Shown: piece by piece, positions 1 to 7,603 of the stretch
Layout of the letters: every line of letters starts with the position of its first letter
How positions within the stretch are numbered: position 1 is the first letter of the stretch
DNA from: Longispora sp047121295
Lineage (GTDB): Bacteria; Actinomycetota; Actinomycetes; Mycobacteriales; Micromonosporaceae
Length of the DNA stretch: 64,000 nucleotides
Direction: 5' to 3'
Assembly (NCBI RefSeq): GCF_047121295.1
Contig: NZ_CP139447.1
Location: forward strand, 7,378,001 to 7,442,000
Made by a program: the position numbers and the translations under genes
The notes under the pieces: model-generated
The model's input: only the letters and a program-made list of their open reading frames with translations
The model's database searches: none
Told to the model about the DNA's origin: nothing

Positions 1-354
1 GTCTGCCGGCACGAGTTCCCCCAGCGCCCAGACCTGACGCCGGAACAACCGCAGCGACAGGTACGGACCCCGCCGGGCGATCGGCGGCAGCACCGCGTGC
101 ACCCGGGTGCCGTCGGGCAGCCGCGCGTCCACGTACGGGCTGGCGTCGTCCAGCCGCCGGCCGCACGCCGCCGCGAGCCGCTGGGAGACGGCCCGCAGCT
201 CCGCGTGCCCGCCGAACCGCAGCCTGGTCCGGAACAGCCCGGCGCCCCGGTCGATCCACACCTCGTCCGGCCCGTTGACGAGGATGTCGGTGACCAGGTC
301 GTCCTGTTGGAGCGCTTCGAGGGGCCCGACCGGCCCCGGGGACGCGGCGCTCAT
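1..354 (-). CDS. TadA/CpaF-family pilus assembly ATPase, N-terminal part (cut by window edge)
   Basis: Only the first 118 codons are present; the gene runs off the left edge. The start ATG (354-352) overlaps the stop of the upstream ssd gene as ATGA, so the two are translationally coupled. The visible part has the CpaF/TadA N-terminal pattern: a segment LVTDILVNGPDEVWIDRGAG near residue 20, then the region with YVDARLPDGTRVHAVLPPIA near residues 75-95. The Walker motifs would lie beyond the edge. The family powers assembly of Flp/Tad-type pili as a cytoplasmic hexamer. Pairing with Ssd/CpaE is the usual arrangement in actinobacteria. The rest of the tad cluster (tadB, tadC, flp) is expected to the left, which I cannot see. 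Confidence 0.8.
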   Translation of the reverse strand, partial: MSAASPGPVGPLEALQQDDLVTDILVNGPDEVWIDRGAGLFRTRLRFGGHAELRAVSQRLAAACGRRLDDASPYVDARLPDGTRVHAVLPPIARRGPYLSLRLFRRQVWALGELVPAD

Positions 355-1385
355 GACGCCGGCCCGGCGAGGCGCGGGTCGGCCAGCAGCCGGCGGCACA
401 GCTCCGCGAGCGGGCCCCGGCCGGTATGCGCGGGGGCCGAGCCGTGTTCGAGGGCCGTGACCAGGCCCGGCTCCGACCGCAGGGTGCCGGCCAGCGGCAG
501 GTTGAGGGCCCGGGCGATCTCGGCGGCCCGTAGCTTGCCCGGGGAGGGGCCCCGGACGACCACCTCGACGGGCACCTCCGGCGCCCCGAGGTGGGCGACG
601 ACCTTCGCGGCGGCGGCGCAGGCGCGCAGCTCGGCGGGCACGACGAGCAGCAGCCGGTCGGCGTGCCCCATCGCGTGCCGGGCGGCGTCGTCCAGGGTGC
701 GCGGCAGGTCGAGGACGACGAGGTCGGCGGCCGACTGTCCGGTACGCAGCGCCGCCGCCATCAGCTCCGGCGACACCTCCACGGCGACCTGCCGGTCCTG
801 GGACAGCACGCTGAGCCGGCCGCGCTCCGGGAACGACCCGAGCTCCCCCGAGGTGAGCTCGGGCCACCGCAGCCCGCCGACCTCCTCCCAGCCGAGGACA
901 AGGTCCACGCCGCCGCCCAGCGGGTCCGCGTCGACCAGGAGGACGTTGGAGCCCTGCCGGGCGGCCGTCACGGCGAGCCCGGCGGCGAGCACCGAGGCCC
1001 CGGCCCCGCCCCTGCCGCCGAGGACCCCGATCACCGGCGCGACCGGCGCGGCCTGCTCGGCGGCGCCGAACCTCTCCACCAGCCAGGGCTCGGCGGCCGG
1101 CAGCGCGGCCACGTGCTCGGCGCCGAGGAGCTGGGCCAGCTCCCACAGGGGGTCGTCGGGCTCGGACTCGACGACGAGGACGACCCGGGGCCTGCCCGGC
1201 AACCCGGCGCAGCCCTCGGCCTGGTCGGGGCCCACGACGACGAGGGGCGCGCCGCCCCACAGCGGCCGGGCCGCGACCGGGTCGGGCGCGACGACCGGCA
1301 CGACGCCGGCCTGGGCGGTGAGCCGGAGCAGTTCCTCCAGGAGGTGCGGGTCGGCGGTGACGATCAGCGATCGGAGATGCTGCAC
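351..1385 (-). CDS. ssd: Septum-site-determining / CpaE-like MinD-family protein Ssd
   Basis: A 344-aa MinD/ParA-fold protein. I chose GTG at 1385 because GGGAG lies about 7 nt upstream; a longer in-frame extension to 1673 would be low-complexity, repeat-derived sequence. An N-terminal receiver-like region (residues 1-100) is followed by a P-loop position GGRGGAGAS near residues 113-121, which lacks the conserved lysine of true Walker A motifs. A VDADPLGGG segment follows, then a DLVVLDLP strand. Family knowledge: Ssd proteins with degenerate ATPase motifs affect septation in mycobacteria, and CpaE-like proteins place Tad pili. The following tadA overlaps it by ATGA, so a pilus-localisation role is likely. 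Its upstream DNA carries DnaA boxes and direct repeats. Confidence 0.75.
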   Translation of the reverse strand: MQHLRSLIVTADPHLLEELLRLTAQAGVVPVVAPDPVAARPLWGGAPLVVVGPDQAEGCAGLPGRPRVVLVVESEPDDPLWELAQLLGAEHVAALPAAEPWLVERFGAAEQAAPVAPVIGVLGGRGGAGASVLAAGLAVTAARQGSNVLLVDADPLGGGVDLVLGWEEVGGLRWPELTSGELGSFPERGRLSVLSQDRQVAVEVSPELMAAALRTGQSAADLVVLDLPRTLDDAARHAMGHADRLLLVVPAELRACAAAAKVVAHLGAPEVPVEVVVRGPSPGKLRAAEIARALNLPLAGTLRSEPGLVTALEHGSAPAHTGRGPLAELCRRLLADPRLAGPAS

Positions 1386-1444
1386 GGCGGACTCCCTGTT
1401 CGGCGGGTGCGACCCTGGGGTGGGTGCGACGCTGGGGTGGGTGC

Positions 1445-1506
1445 GACGCGACCTGACCGGGTGCGGCCCCGGCCGGGTGACGCGACCTGACCGAGCACGG
1501 CCCCGG
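1445..1506. repeat. Imperfect 28-bp direct repeat upstream of ssd
   Basis: Two 28-bp copies at 1445-1472 and 1479-1506 start with GACGCGACCTGACCG and end in CGGCCCCGG, differing at four positions. Shorter GGGTGCGAC copies lie just left (1405-1450). The stretch has no convincing coding signal. It sits in the leader between the DnaA boxes and ssd. Confidence 0.7.
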
Positions 1507-1603
1507 AGGGCGCGCCACCAGGGGGAGACCCCGGACGGCGAGACCACGGTGGGTGAGATCCCGGCAGGTGCGACTGCCCCACCTTCACGCCGGAACATCC
1601 CGG

Positions 1604-1656
1604 TTGTGCACAGCCTGTGGATAACCAGGGGGCCTGTGGATAACCCGGTGGATATC
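1604..1656. promoter_or_regulatory. Cluster of DnaA boxes
   Basis: Two perfect DnaA boxes in the orientation TGTGGATAA (TTATCCACA on the other strand) lie at 1616-1624 and 1635-1643, 19 bp apart. TTGTGCACA at 1604-1612 is one mismatch from the actinobacterial box TTGTCCACA. GGTGGATAT at 1648-1656 is a weaker match. The cluster lies in the divergent region between ssd and the HAD gene. No dnaA, dnaN or gyrB is nearby, so this is not the replication origin itself; a regulatory or DnaA-titration role is inferred. Confidence 0.65.
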
Positions 1657-1880
1657 CGCGCTGCTGACGGCATCGGGGCTTCGTCCGCCGCATGAGTGAA
1701 TTACTCGGGTGCCGACTTTCCGGGAATGGAATTCATCCGCGCAACACCCGGTGGTGACCATTCGGTCGAGGGGCGTTGGGCTGAGTTCCCGCTGACGTTT
1801 CCGGCCGCCGTGGGGCACAATCGGGGTGACGTCAACCCTGACCAGGGAGAACAGTCAGCCACACGCATCCGCGCTAAATG

Positions 1881-1913
1881 GACGACCCCCGCCGGGGGGT
1901 GGCGGGGGTCGTC
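1881..1913. terminator. Perfect 13-bp hairpin between divergent genes
   Basis: Arms 1881-1893 (GACGACCCCCGCC) and 1901-1913 pair perfectly around a 7-nt loop. There is no T tract, which is common for GC-rich actinobacterial terminators. The flanking genes point away from it, so it terminates neither of them; it could end a short transcript that starts near 1700 or be a leader structure. The rest of 1914-2118 shows nothing recognisable. Confidence 0.6.
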
Positions 1914-2118
1914 GTGCGGCCCGGCTCCGGGGGGTGAGCCGGACCGACTCAGCGGTCACGGGGGGTGCGACCACTGAGGGGCCATGGGGGGCCAAGGATG
2001 GGGGCTATGACTATGCACCAGCATGCCTGACTTGGCCTACATAGTCGAGGCCCCTTGTTCTTCCTCCGATTCCGGCCCGGTCATCGCCTCGTTGGCGTCG
2101 AGGATCTAAACTCCGGCC

Positions 2119-2922
2119 GTGGGTCGCAGCGCCGCGTTCTTCGATCTCGATAAGACCGTCATTGCCAAGTCGAGCGCCTTGGCCTTCGGGCGGCCGTTCT
2201 ACCGCGACGGCCTGATTACCCGGAGTGACGTCCTGCGGGCCGCGTACGCGCAGCTCGTTTATCAGCGTGCCGGCGCCGACGATCAACAAATGGACCGAAT
2301 GCGCGATTATCTCGCCCAATTGTGTAAGGGGTGGCGCGCCGACCAGGTCCGGCAGATCGTGACCGAGACTCTGGACCAGCTCATTCACCCTTACATCTAC
2401 GCCGAGGCCGCGACACTCATCTCAGAACATCGCGCGGCCGGCCGGGACATCGTTCTCGTGTCCGCCTCCGGGGACGAGATGGTGCGGCCGATCGGCGAGC
2501 TGCTGGGCGTGACGGACGTGATCGCGACCCGGATGGTCGTCGCGGACGGTCACTACACGGGCGAGGTCGAGTTCTACGCCGCCGGCCCGAACAAGGCGAC
2601 CGCGGTGATCGCCCTGGCGGCCCAGCGGGGCTACGACCTCACCGAGTGTTATGCGTACTCCGACTCGATCAGCGATGCCGCCCTTCTCGCCTGTGTCGGA
2701 CATCCGACAGCGGTGAACCCGGATCGTGGGCTGCGTCGAGCGGCGCTCGAACACGACTGGCCAGTGTTGACCTTCCGGCACCCGATTCCGTTGCGCCGCA
2801 GGGTCCTCGGCGAGAAGCCGGCCGTCCCGGTGGCGGCGATGGCGGTCACGGCCGTGGCCCTCGGCGGGGCGGCGGCGATCTGGTATGGACGGCGACGCCG
2901 GAGACTCACCGCCGCCGCCTGA
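2119..2922 (+). CDS. HAD-superfamily (IB, SerB-like) phosphatase with C-terminal membrane anchor
   Basis: A 267-aa protein starting at GTG. The HAD motif I is FFDLDKTVI (residues 7-15; nucleophile in DLDKT). Motif II VSASG lies near residues 114-118, a conserved lysine near 160 and motif IV CYAYSDS SDAA near residues 181-190. This is the subfamily IB pattern related to phosphoserine phosphatase and LPLAT-linked phosphatases. A hydrophobic helix AVTAVALGGAAAIWYG followed by RRRRR at the extreme C-terminus suggests anchoring with the catalytic domain in the cytosol. The ssd/HAD divergent pair matches Rv3660c-Rv3661 in M. tuberculosis as I recall it. The physiological substrate is not evident. 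Confidence 0.8.
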   Translation: MGRSAAFFDLDKTVIAKSSALAFGRPFYRDGLITRSDVLRAAYAQLVYQRAGADDQQMDRMRDYLAQLCKGWRADQVRQIVTETLDQLIHPYIYAEAATLISEHRAAGRDIVLVSASGDEMVRPIGELLGVTDVIATRMVVADGHYTGEVEFYAAGPNKATAVIALAAQRGYDLTECYAYSDSISDAALLACVGHPTAVNPDRGLRRAALEHDWPVLTFRHPIPLRRRVLGEKPAVPVAAMAVTAVALGGAAAIWYGRRRRRLTAAA

Positions 2923-3006
2923 GCCCGGCACCGCCGCCACCACCGCCGCCGCCTGAGCCCGGCATCGCCACCGCGTAAGCCCGGAACCGGCACCGCCTGA
3001 GCCCGC
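2911..3006. repeat. Degenerate direct repeat spanning the end of the HAD gene
   Basis: Units containing CCGCCTGAGCCCGGCA(T/C)CGCC occur at 2911-2935 and 2945-2969, with a partial copy at 2989-3005. The HAD stop codon TGA lies inside the first unit, and the same TGA is repeated in the others. Probably slippage-derived sequence. Confidence 0.55.
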
Positions 3007-3087
3007 CACCAGCACCCACCCGAGCCAGGACCCGGGCCGCGCCACGAACCCGCGCTGCCGCTCGACGGAGCGAGCTACGGTGGCCCG

Positions 3088-4068
3088 GTGACCCGTCAGC
3101 CCACCCTCCAGGACGTCGCCGAGGCGGCCGGGGTCTCGATCGCCACCGCCTCCCGGGTGCTCAACGGTTCCACCCGCCGGGTCGGCCCCCAGCTCCGGGC
3201 CCGGGTCCTCGACGCGGCCCGCCGCCTGCACTACACGGCGAACGCACAGGCCCAGGCCCTCGCCCGCAGCAGCAGTCCGCTGGTCGGGCTGCTGTTGCAC
3301 GACATCGCCGACCCGTACTTCTCGCTGATCGCGTCCGGCGTGCTGGCCGTGGCCGAGGAGTACCGGATGAGGGTCGTCATCGCCAGCACCGGCACGGACC
3401 CGGACGTGGCTGCGGCGCATCTCGCGGCACTGCGCGGCCAGCGGGCCCGGGCCGCGATCCTGGTCGGCAGTCGGACCACGTCGGACGCCGGGGAGGCCCG
3501 ACTGGCCGAGGAGGTCGAGCAGTTCACGTCGGCTGGCGGCCGGGCGGCGTCCGTGGGGCAGCCCGGCCTGCCGGCGCACACCCTCTGCCCCGACAACACC
3601 GGCGGCGGCGCGGCCGTCGGGCGGCACTTCCGGGGCCGGTCCTCGGTGGCCGTGGTGGCGGGGCCGGGCCGGCTGCAGACCGTGCGCGACCGGCTGCACG
3701 GGTTCCGTGCGGGGCTGGGCCGGTCCGAGGACACGCTGGTGGAGGCCGACTTCAGCCGCGACGGCGGCTACCGGGCGGCGCAGGCGGTGCCGGCGGACAC
3801 GACGGCGGCGTTCGTGATGTCGGACGTGATGGCGACCGGCTTCTGCACCGGGCTGCGCGACCGGGGGCTGCGGATCCCCCAGGACGTCTGGGTCGCCGGC
3901 TTCGGCGACGTGCCGTCGGTGCGGGACCTGTCGCCGGCCCTGACCACCGTCCGGCTGCCGCTGGTGGAGCTGGGCAGCCGGGCGCTCGAACTGGCCCTGG
4001 GCGAGGATCAACCCCAGACGATAGGGGTACCGGCGGAGCTGGTGATCCGCGACAGCAGCGGCCCGTAG
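3088..4068 (+). CDS. LacI-family transcriptional regulator
   Basis: A 326-aa regulator starting at GTG. Residues 5-50 hold the LacI helix-turn-helix and hinge (TLQDVAEAAGVSIATASRVL, then the RVLDAARRLHYTAN segment). The rest is a periplasmic-binding-protein-like sugar sensor domain with VGLLLHDIADPYFS near residue 66 and TAAFVMSDVMATG near residue 233. The gene is convergent with the GH29/GH35 glycosidase genes and ends 15 bp from the GH29 stop. That placement suggests it controls them in response to a galactoside, fucoside or related sugar. I found no clear LacI-type operator palindrome upstream of the GH35 gene, so the target site is not established. Confidence 0.88.
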   Translation: MTRQPTLQDVAEAAGVSIATASRVLNGSTRRVGPQLRARVLDAARRLHYTANAQAQALARSSSPLVGLLLHDIADPYFSLIASGVLAVAEEYRMRVVIASTGTDPDVAAAHLAALRGQRARAAILVGSRTTSDAGEARLAEEVEQFTSAGGRAASVGQPGLPAHTLCPDNTGGGAAVGRHFRGRSSVAVVAGPGRLQTVRDRLHGFRAGLGRSEDTLVEADFSRDGGYRAAQAVPADTTAAFVMSDVMATGFCTGLRDRGLRIPQDVWVAGFGDVPSVRDLSPALTTVRLPLVELGSRALELALGEDQPQTIGVPAELVIRDSSGP

Positions 4069-4083
4069 CCCCGGCGGGGCGGC

Positions 4084-5265
4084 CTATGTCAGCTTGACGA
4101 CAGCCGGGAAGTCCCCGGGATTCATGCTGATCCGCAGGTGCCCGTCGCGCACCTCGGAGCCGCGCACCCGGTTCCCGATCGCCTCGGTGTACGGGAACCT
4201 GTCCGGGTCCGGCAGCGGCACGACGAGCTCGGAGGCCGAGGACGTGACGATGATGTAGTCCGCGCCCTCCCGCCGGGTCGACGTCCAGCCCTGCCCGGAG
4301 CTGAAGCCCACCCGGGTGCCGTAGACGGCCTCCCCGTGGGTGACCAGCCATTCGCCGACCCCGCGCAGCCGGCTGATCTGGTGGTCGGGGATGTTGCCCG
4401 ACTGGGTGGGGCCGACGTTGAGCAGCAGGTTGGAGCCGTACCCGGCCGCGCGGGCCAGCCGCGCCGTGAGCTGCCCGGCGCTGCGCCGCAGCGGGTCGTG
4501 CGGCATGAAGCCCCAGCTGGCGTCCATGGACATGCAGGTCTCGGCCGGGGCGTCGCCGGCCAGCGCCGGGTTGACCTCCTGCTCGAAGCACTGGATGTCC
4601 TCGCCGGGCAGCAGGGTGGAGTGCCGGTTGTTGAGGATCACGGCGTCGGGCTGGGCGTTGTGCACGGCCGCGTACAGCTCGGGGTAGTGGTAGTCCGCGC
4701 GGCCGGCGAACCAGTCGGGGTGGTCGCGGGACAGCCGGGTGCCGGGCCAGTCGCCGTCGAGCCAGAGCTGCACGAGCGGCCCGTACTGGGTGCAGACCTC
4801 CTTGACCTGGCCGAACAGGTACTCCCGGAACGAGTGCCAGGAGGAGTTGTTCTGCCAGTCGCGGTAGCCGGGGTGCGACCAGTCGACCAGGGAGAGGTAC
4901 ACGCCGAGGCCCAGCCCCCGGTCGCGGCACGCGTCGGCGAGCTCGGCCAGCAGGTCCCGCCCGAACGGGGTCTTCGTGATCTTGAAGTCGGACACCTGGC
5001 TGTCGAACAGCGAGAAGCCGTCGTGGTGCCGGGCGGTCACCGTGATGTAGCGCTGGCCGGCGTCGAGGGCGAGGTCGGCCAACCGCGCCGCGTCCCACTC
5101 GCCACCGTAGAAGTGGTCGGCCAGGCCGCGGTACCGGTCAGCGGGCACCCTGTCGTTGAACATGTGCCATTCGCCGCGCCCCACGAGCGCATACAGACCC
5201 CAGTGGACGAACAACCCAAAACGGGCGTCCTGGAACCACTCAAGACCCCGAGCGCTCGCCTTCAC
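4084..5265 (-). CDS. GH29 alpha-L-fucosidase-like glycoside hydrolase
   Basis: A 393-aa GH29 enzyme. The N-terminus WFQDARFGLFVHWGLYA (residues 10-26) and the segment RYITVTARHHDGFSLFDS (near 70-87) are family hallmarks. The expected nucleophile aspartate lies in LVQLWLDGDWPG (near residues 167-178). No signal peptide is visible, so the enzyme is probably cytosolic and acts on imported oligosaccharides. Its ATG (5265) overlaps the TGA of the upstream GH35 gene, so the two form an operon. It lacks an obvious extra carbohydrate-binding module and is shorter than many bacterial fucosidases, which often add a C-terminal beta-sandwich. Substrate could be alpha-fucose or a related sugar. Confidence 0.85.
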   Translation of the reverse strand: MKASARGLEWFQDARFGLFVHWGLYALVGRGEWHMFNDRVPADRYRGLADHFYGGEWDAARLADLALDAGQRYITVTARHHDGFSLFDSQVSDFKITKTPFGRDLLAELADACRDRGLGLGVYLSLVDWSHPGYRDWQNNSSWHSFREYLFGQVKEVCTQYGPLVQLWLDGDWPGTRLSRDHPDWFAGRADYHYPELYAAVHNAQPDAVILNNRHSTLLPGEDIQCFEQEVNPALAGDAPAETCMSMDASWGFMPHDPLRRSAGQLTARLARAAGYGSNLLLNVGPTQSGNIPDHQISRLRGVGEWLVTHGEAVYGTRVGFSSGQGWTSTRREGADYIIVTSSASELVVPLPDPDRFPYTEAIGNRVRGSEVRDGHLRISMNPGDFPAVVKLT

Positions 5266-6974
5266 CCCAGACCTGCCTCCCCATCGATGGACACAGCGGA
5301 CTGTGCCACACCATCAAGCTCCAACACAACGACCTCATTCGGCCCAGAACGCAGGATCGGCGCGGGCAGGTACAGCGTGCGCTGCGGGCCCACCGCGTTG
5401 TACCTACCCAGACAGAAGCCATTTACCCATACATACCCACGCAGTCCACCGGGGACGGCCAGGTACCCGTCGAGGGGTTCGTCGATCTTCAGAACGCCCC
5501 GGGTGAAGACCGGCCCGGCCCCCTCGGCACCGGCGCCCCACGGGACGTCTTCCCAGCTCAACGGGTACGCGGTCACCCCGTGCAGGTACTGCCGCTCGTG
5601 CCGGAGCGCCCGGATGCCCTTGGTCTCCCCGACGTGCGGCCCGTAGTTGACCCGGCCCAGCGACTCGACGAGGACCTCCACGGTCGCGGGACCGGGAACA
5701 TCATCGATGGTGTTAGTCCCGCCACGTTCCAGGGTCGCCCGCAACTGTCCGTCAACGAACACGTGCGCGCGGTCGGCGATCCCGTCCACGACCAGCGGAT
5801 AGGGCTGCCTGGGACCGGGGACCTCCACCCTGTACAGCACGAGGCCGTGCACGACGCCCAGGTCCTCATAGCTCGCCGGCATCGGACTTCCGACACCGTC
5901 GCGAACCAGACCGCGCCAGGACGTCGGCTCACCGAGGGTCACCGTCCGGGGAGCCAGCACCGGCGGCAGGGGCTCAGGATCGGGAATGTCCGAGGTGTAC
6001 TTCGCGAGCACCTCCCGGAACGCCCAGAACTTCTCCGTCGGCGCGCCGCGCTCGTCGATCGGCGCGTCATAGTCGTACGACGTGACGGTCGGCTGGTAGT
6101 CGCCGTCGTGGTAGGTGCCGCCCCGGTTCGCGCCGGCCCAGGTGCCGAAGTTCGTGCCGCCGTGCGCCATGTAGAAGTTGACCGACCCGCCCAGGGCCAG
6201 CATCTCCTCCAGAGTGGCCGCCGCGTCCGCCGCCGACCGGGTGACGTGCTCGTCGCCCCAGTGGTCGAACCAGCCGTTCCAGAACTCCATGCACATCGGC
6301 GGGTCCTCCGGCCGGTGCCGCTTCAGGGTCTCGAACGCCGCCTTCGGGTCCGACCCGAAGTTGACCGTGGCCAGGATGCCCGGCACCGAGCCCCCGGTGA
6401 GCATGTGGTCCTCGGGCCCGTCGGACGTGAACAGCGGCACGTCGACCCCCCGGGCGAGCAGCCCGTCCGCGAGATACCGCAGATACGCCTGGTCCGAGCC
6501 GTACGAGCCGTACTCGTTCTCGACCTGCACCATGATGACGTTGCCGCCCCGCGTCACCTGCCGCTCGACGACCAGCGGCAGCAGCGCGTCGAAGAACCGG
6601 TCCACCGGGGCCAGGAACCGCTCGTCATGGCACCGCAGCGGCACCCCCGAACCGGTCAGCCACGCCGGCAGCCCGCCGTTCTCCCACTCCGCGCAGATGT
6701 ACGGCCCCGGGCGCACGATCGCCAACAGCCCCGCCTCGGCCGCGTCGTCGAGGAACCTCGCCAGGTGGTCCAGCCGCTCCACCACCCCGGCGACCGGCTC
6801 GTGATAGTTCCACGCCACGTACGTCTCGACCGTGTTCAGCCCCATCGCGCGGAGCATCCGCAGCCGGGCCGGCCACTGCTCGGGCAGGCTGCGGAAGTAG
6901 TGCATCGCGCCGGAGAGCACCCGGAAGGGCTCCCCGCGCAGCTCGAAGCCCTGAGGCGTGACGGCGAACGACAT
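5262..6974 (-). CDS. GH35 beta-galactosidase
   Basis: A 570-aa protein. I take ATG at 6974 as start because AGGA lies about 10 nt upstream and the following residues MSFAVTPQGFELRGEPFRVL match GH35 N-termini; 23 further in-frame codons upstream look non-coding. The TIM-barrel motifs are visible: YVAWNYHEP near residue 52, the acid/base segment VQVENEYGSYG near 150, and the nucleophile region MEFWNGWFDHWG near 228. C-terminal jelly-roll domains follow. No signal peptide, so probably intracellular, releasing galactose from imported galactosides. First gene of the operon with GH29; the LacI-type regulator downstream is the likely controller. Confidence 0.88.
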   Translation of the reverse strand: MSFAVTPQGFELRGEPFRVLSGAMHYFRSLPEQWPARLRMLRAMGLNTVETYVAWNYHEPVAGVVERLDHLARFLDDAAEAGLLAIVRPGPYICAEWENGGLPAWLTGSGVPLRCHDERFLAPVDRFFDALLPLVVERQVTRGGNVIMVQVENEYGSYGSDQAYLRYLADGLLARGVDVPLFTSDGPEDHMLTGGSVPGILATVNFGSDPKAAFETLKRHRPEDPPMCMEFWNGWFDHWGDEHVTRSAADAAATLEEMLALGGSVNFYMAHGGTNFGTWAGANRGGTYHDGDYQPTVTSYDYDAPIDERGAPTEKFWAFREVLAKYTSDIPDPEPLPPVLAPRTVTLGEPTSWRGLVRDGVGSPMPASYEDLGVVHGLVLYRVEVPGPRQPYPLVVDGIADRAHVFVDGQLRATLERGGTNTIDDVPGPATVEVLVESLGRVNYGPHVGETKGIRALRHERQYLHGVTAYPLSWEDVPWGAGAEGAGPVFTRGVLKIDEPLDGYLAVPGGLRGYVWVNGFCLGRYNAVGPQRTLYLPAPILRSGPNEVVVLELDGVAQSAVSIDGEAGLG

Positions 6975-7259
6975 ACGCAAGTTCCTACCCGATGTCGCGG
7001 TGCCGTGCCAGCCGGTCCCACAAACCACGGCCCCGGGTCCCATGAACCCCAGCCGTCACAGGTTGCCGGGAATCCCTGGCGGTACCGGGAGAACCGGGGT
7101 AGAAAGGTTATAGCGGATCTCATCTGATGAACCCCGTTTCACCAGCAAGATATGAGTTCCGCCGCACGGCCACCGGGCACCCACGCGCGACCAGCCGCGG
7201 GAAGGCGCGTCGCCCAGGACAGCAGCAATGGTCCTGGTTCGACGAGAAAAGGTGCACGC

Positions 7260-7289
7260 ATGATCACTCGGCCGGACGTGCGGATTTGA
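7260..7289 (+). CDS. Possible 9-residue leader peptide before a hairpin
   Basis: ATG at 7260 is preceded by AAAGGTG about 8 nt upstream and encodes MITRPDVRI, then TGA directly abuts the hairpin at 7290. A longer frame from 7152 (45 aa) exists but has poor codon bias. The order RBS, tiny ORF, terminator-like hairpin resembles attenuation leaders, but the coding gene downstream is about 300 bp away. Speculative. The remainder of 6975-7259 shows no gene. Confidence 0.25.
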   Translation: MITRPDVRI

Positions 7290-7319
7290 GACGGCGCTCC
7301 AGACTGTTGGGGCGCCGTC
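7290..7319 (+). terminator. Terminator-like hairpin
   Basis: Arms GACGGCGC (7290-7297) and GCGCCGTC (7312-7319) are separated by 14 nt and followed by CCTCCTTTAC. It would terminate a short plus-strand transcript from the 7000-7290 region. Confidence 0.55.
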
Positions 7320-7333
7320 CCTCCTTTACAGTC

Positions 7334-7527
7334 GGGCGTTCGTCGCAGGGTCGGCGTGGAAGTGCGTGGTCCGGGCCGTACCTGGCTAAGGCATCCCCAC
7401 CGCCGTGCGTTCGTCGCCGGGTCGGCGTGGCAGATTTCGCACCTGGCCGGGCATCCAACCGACGTGCGTTTCGGTGCCGGGTGGGGCAGCCCCATGGACG
7501 GGCGTTTCGGACCGGGCCGGCGGGTCG
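7334..7527. repeat. Degenerate direct repeats in intergenic region
   Basis: Four diverged copies of a unit resembling CGTGCGTTCGTCGCCGGGTC lie at about 7334, 7404, 7463 and 7500; copies 1 and 2 are nearly identical over 26 bp. Spacing shrinks from 70 to 59 to 37 bp. No frame has good coding bias, so I regard this as non-coding repetitive DNA upstream of the oxidoreductase. Confidence 0.5.
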
Positions 7528-7603
7528 GCTTACCCCACGCCCGACCCGCTGGCCTACCCCACGCGGCCGAGGAAGGTGGCGGGGGCGACCTAGGCTTGTG
7601 GGC

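Noticed and set aside
1604..1656. Replication origin
   Set aside because: DnaA boxes are present but only two are perfect and no dnaA, dnaN, recF, gyrB or rpmH is in the neighbourhood.
1386..1673. 96-residue N-terminal extension of ssd
   Set aside because: Composed of repeat-derived low-complexity sequence, covers the DnaA boxes, and the GTG at 1385 has a good ribosome-binding site.
97..1695. Long plus-strand ORF (532 aa) over the ssd gene
   Set aside because: Antisense shadow of ssd: Arg/Pro/Ser-rich composition, no recognisable motif, and the minus-strand frame has clear MinD-family strands and a ribosome-binding site.
2422..4011. 529-aa minus-strand ORF across the HAD and lacI genes
   Set aside because: Shadow frame of two well-supported plus-strand genes.
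7152..7289. 45-aa ORF ending at the hairpin
   Set aside because: Weak codon bias in its second half and no clear ribosome-binding site; the nested 9-codon ORF has a better start.
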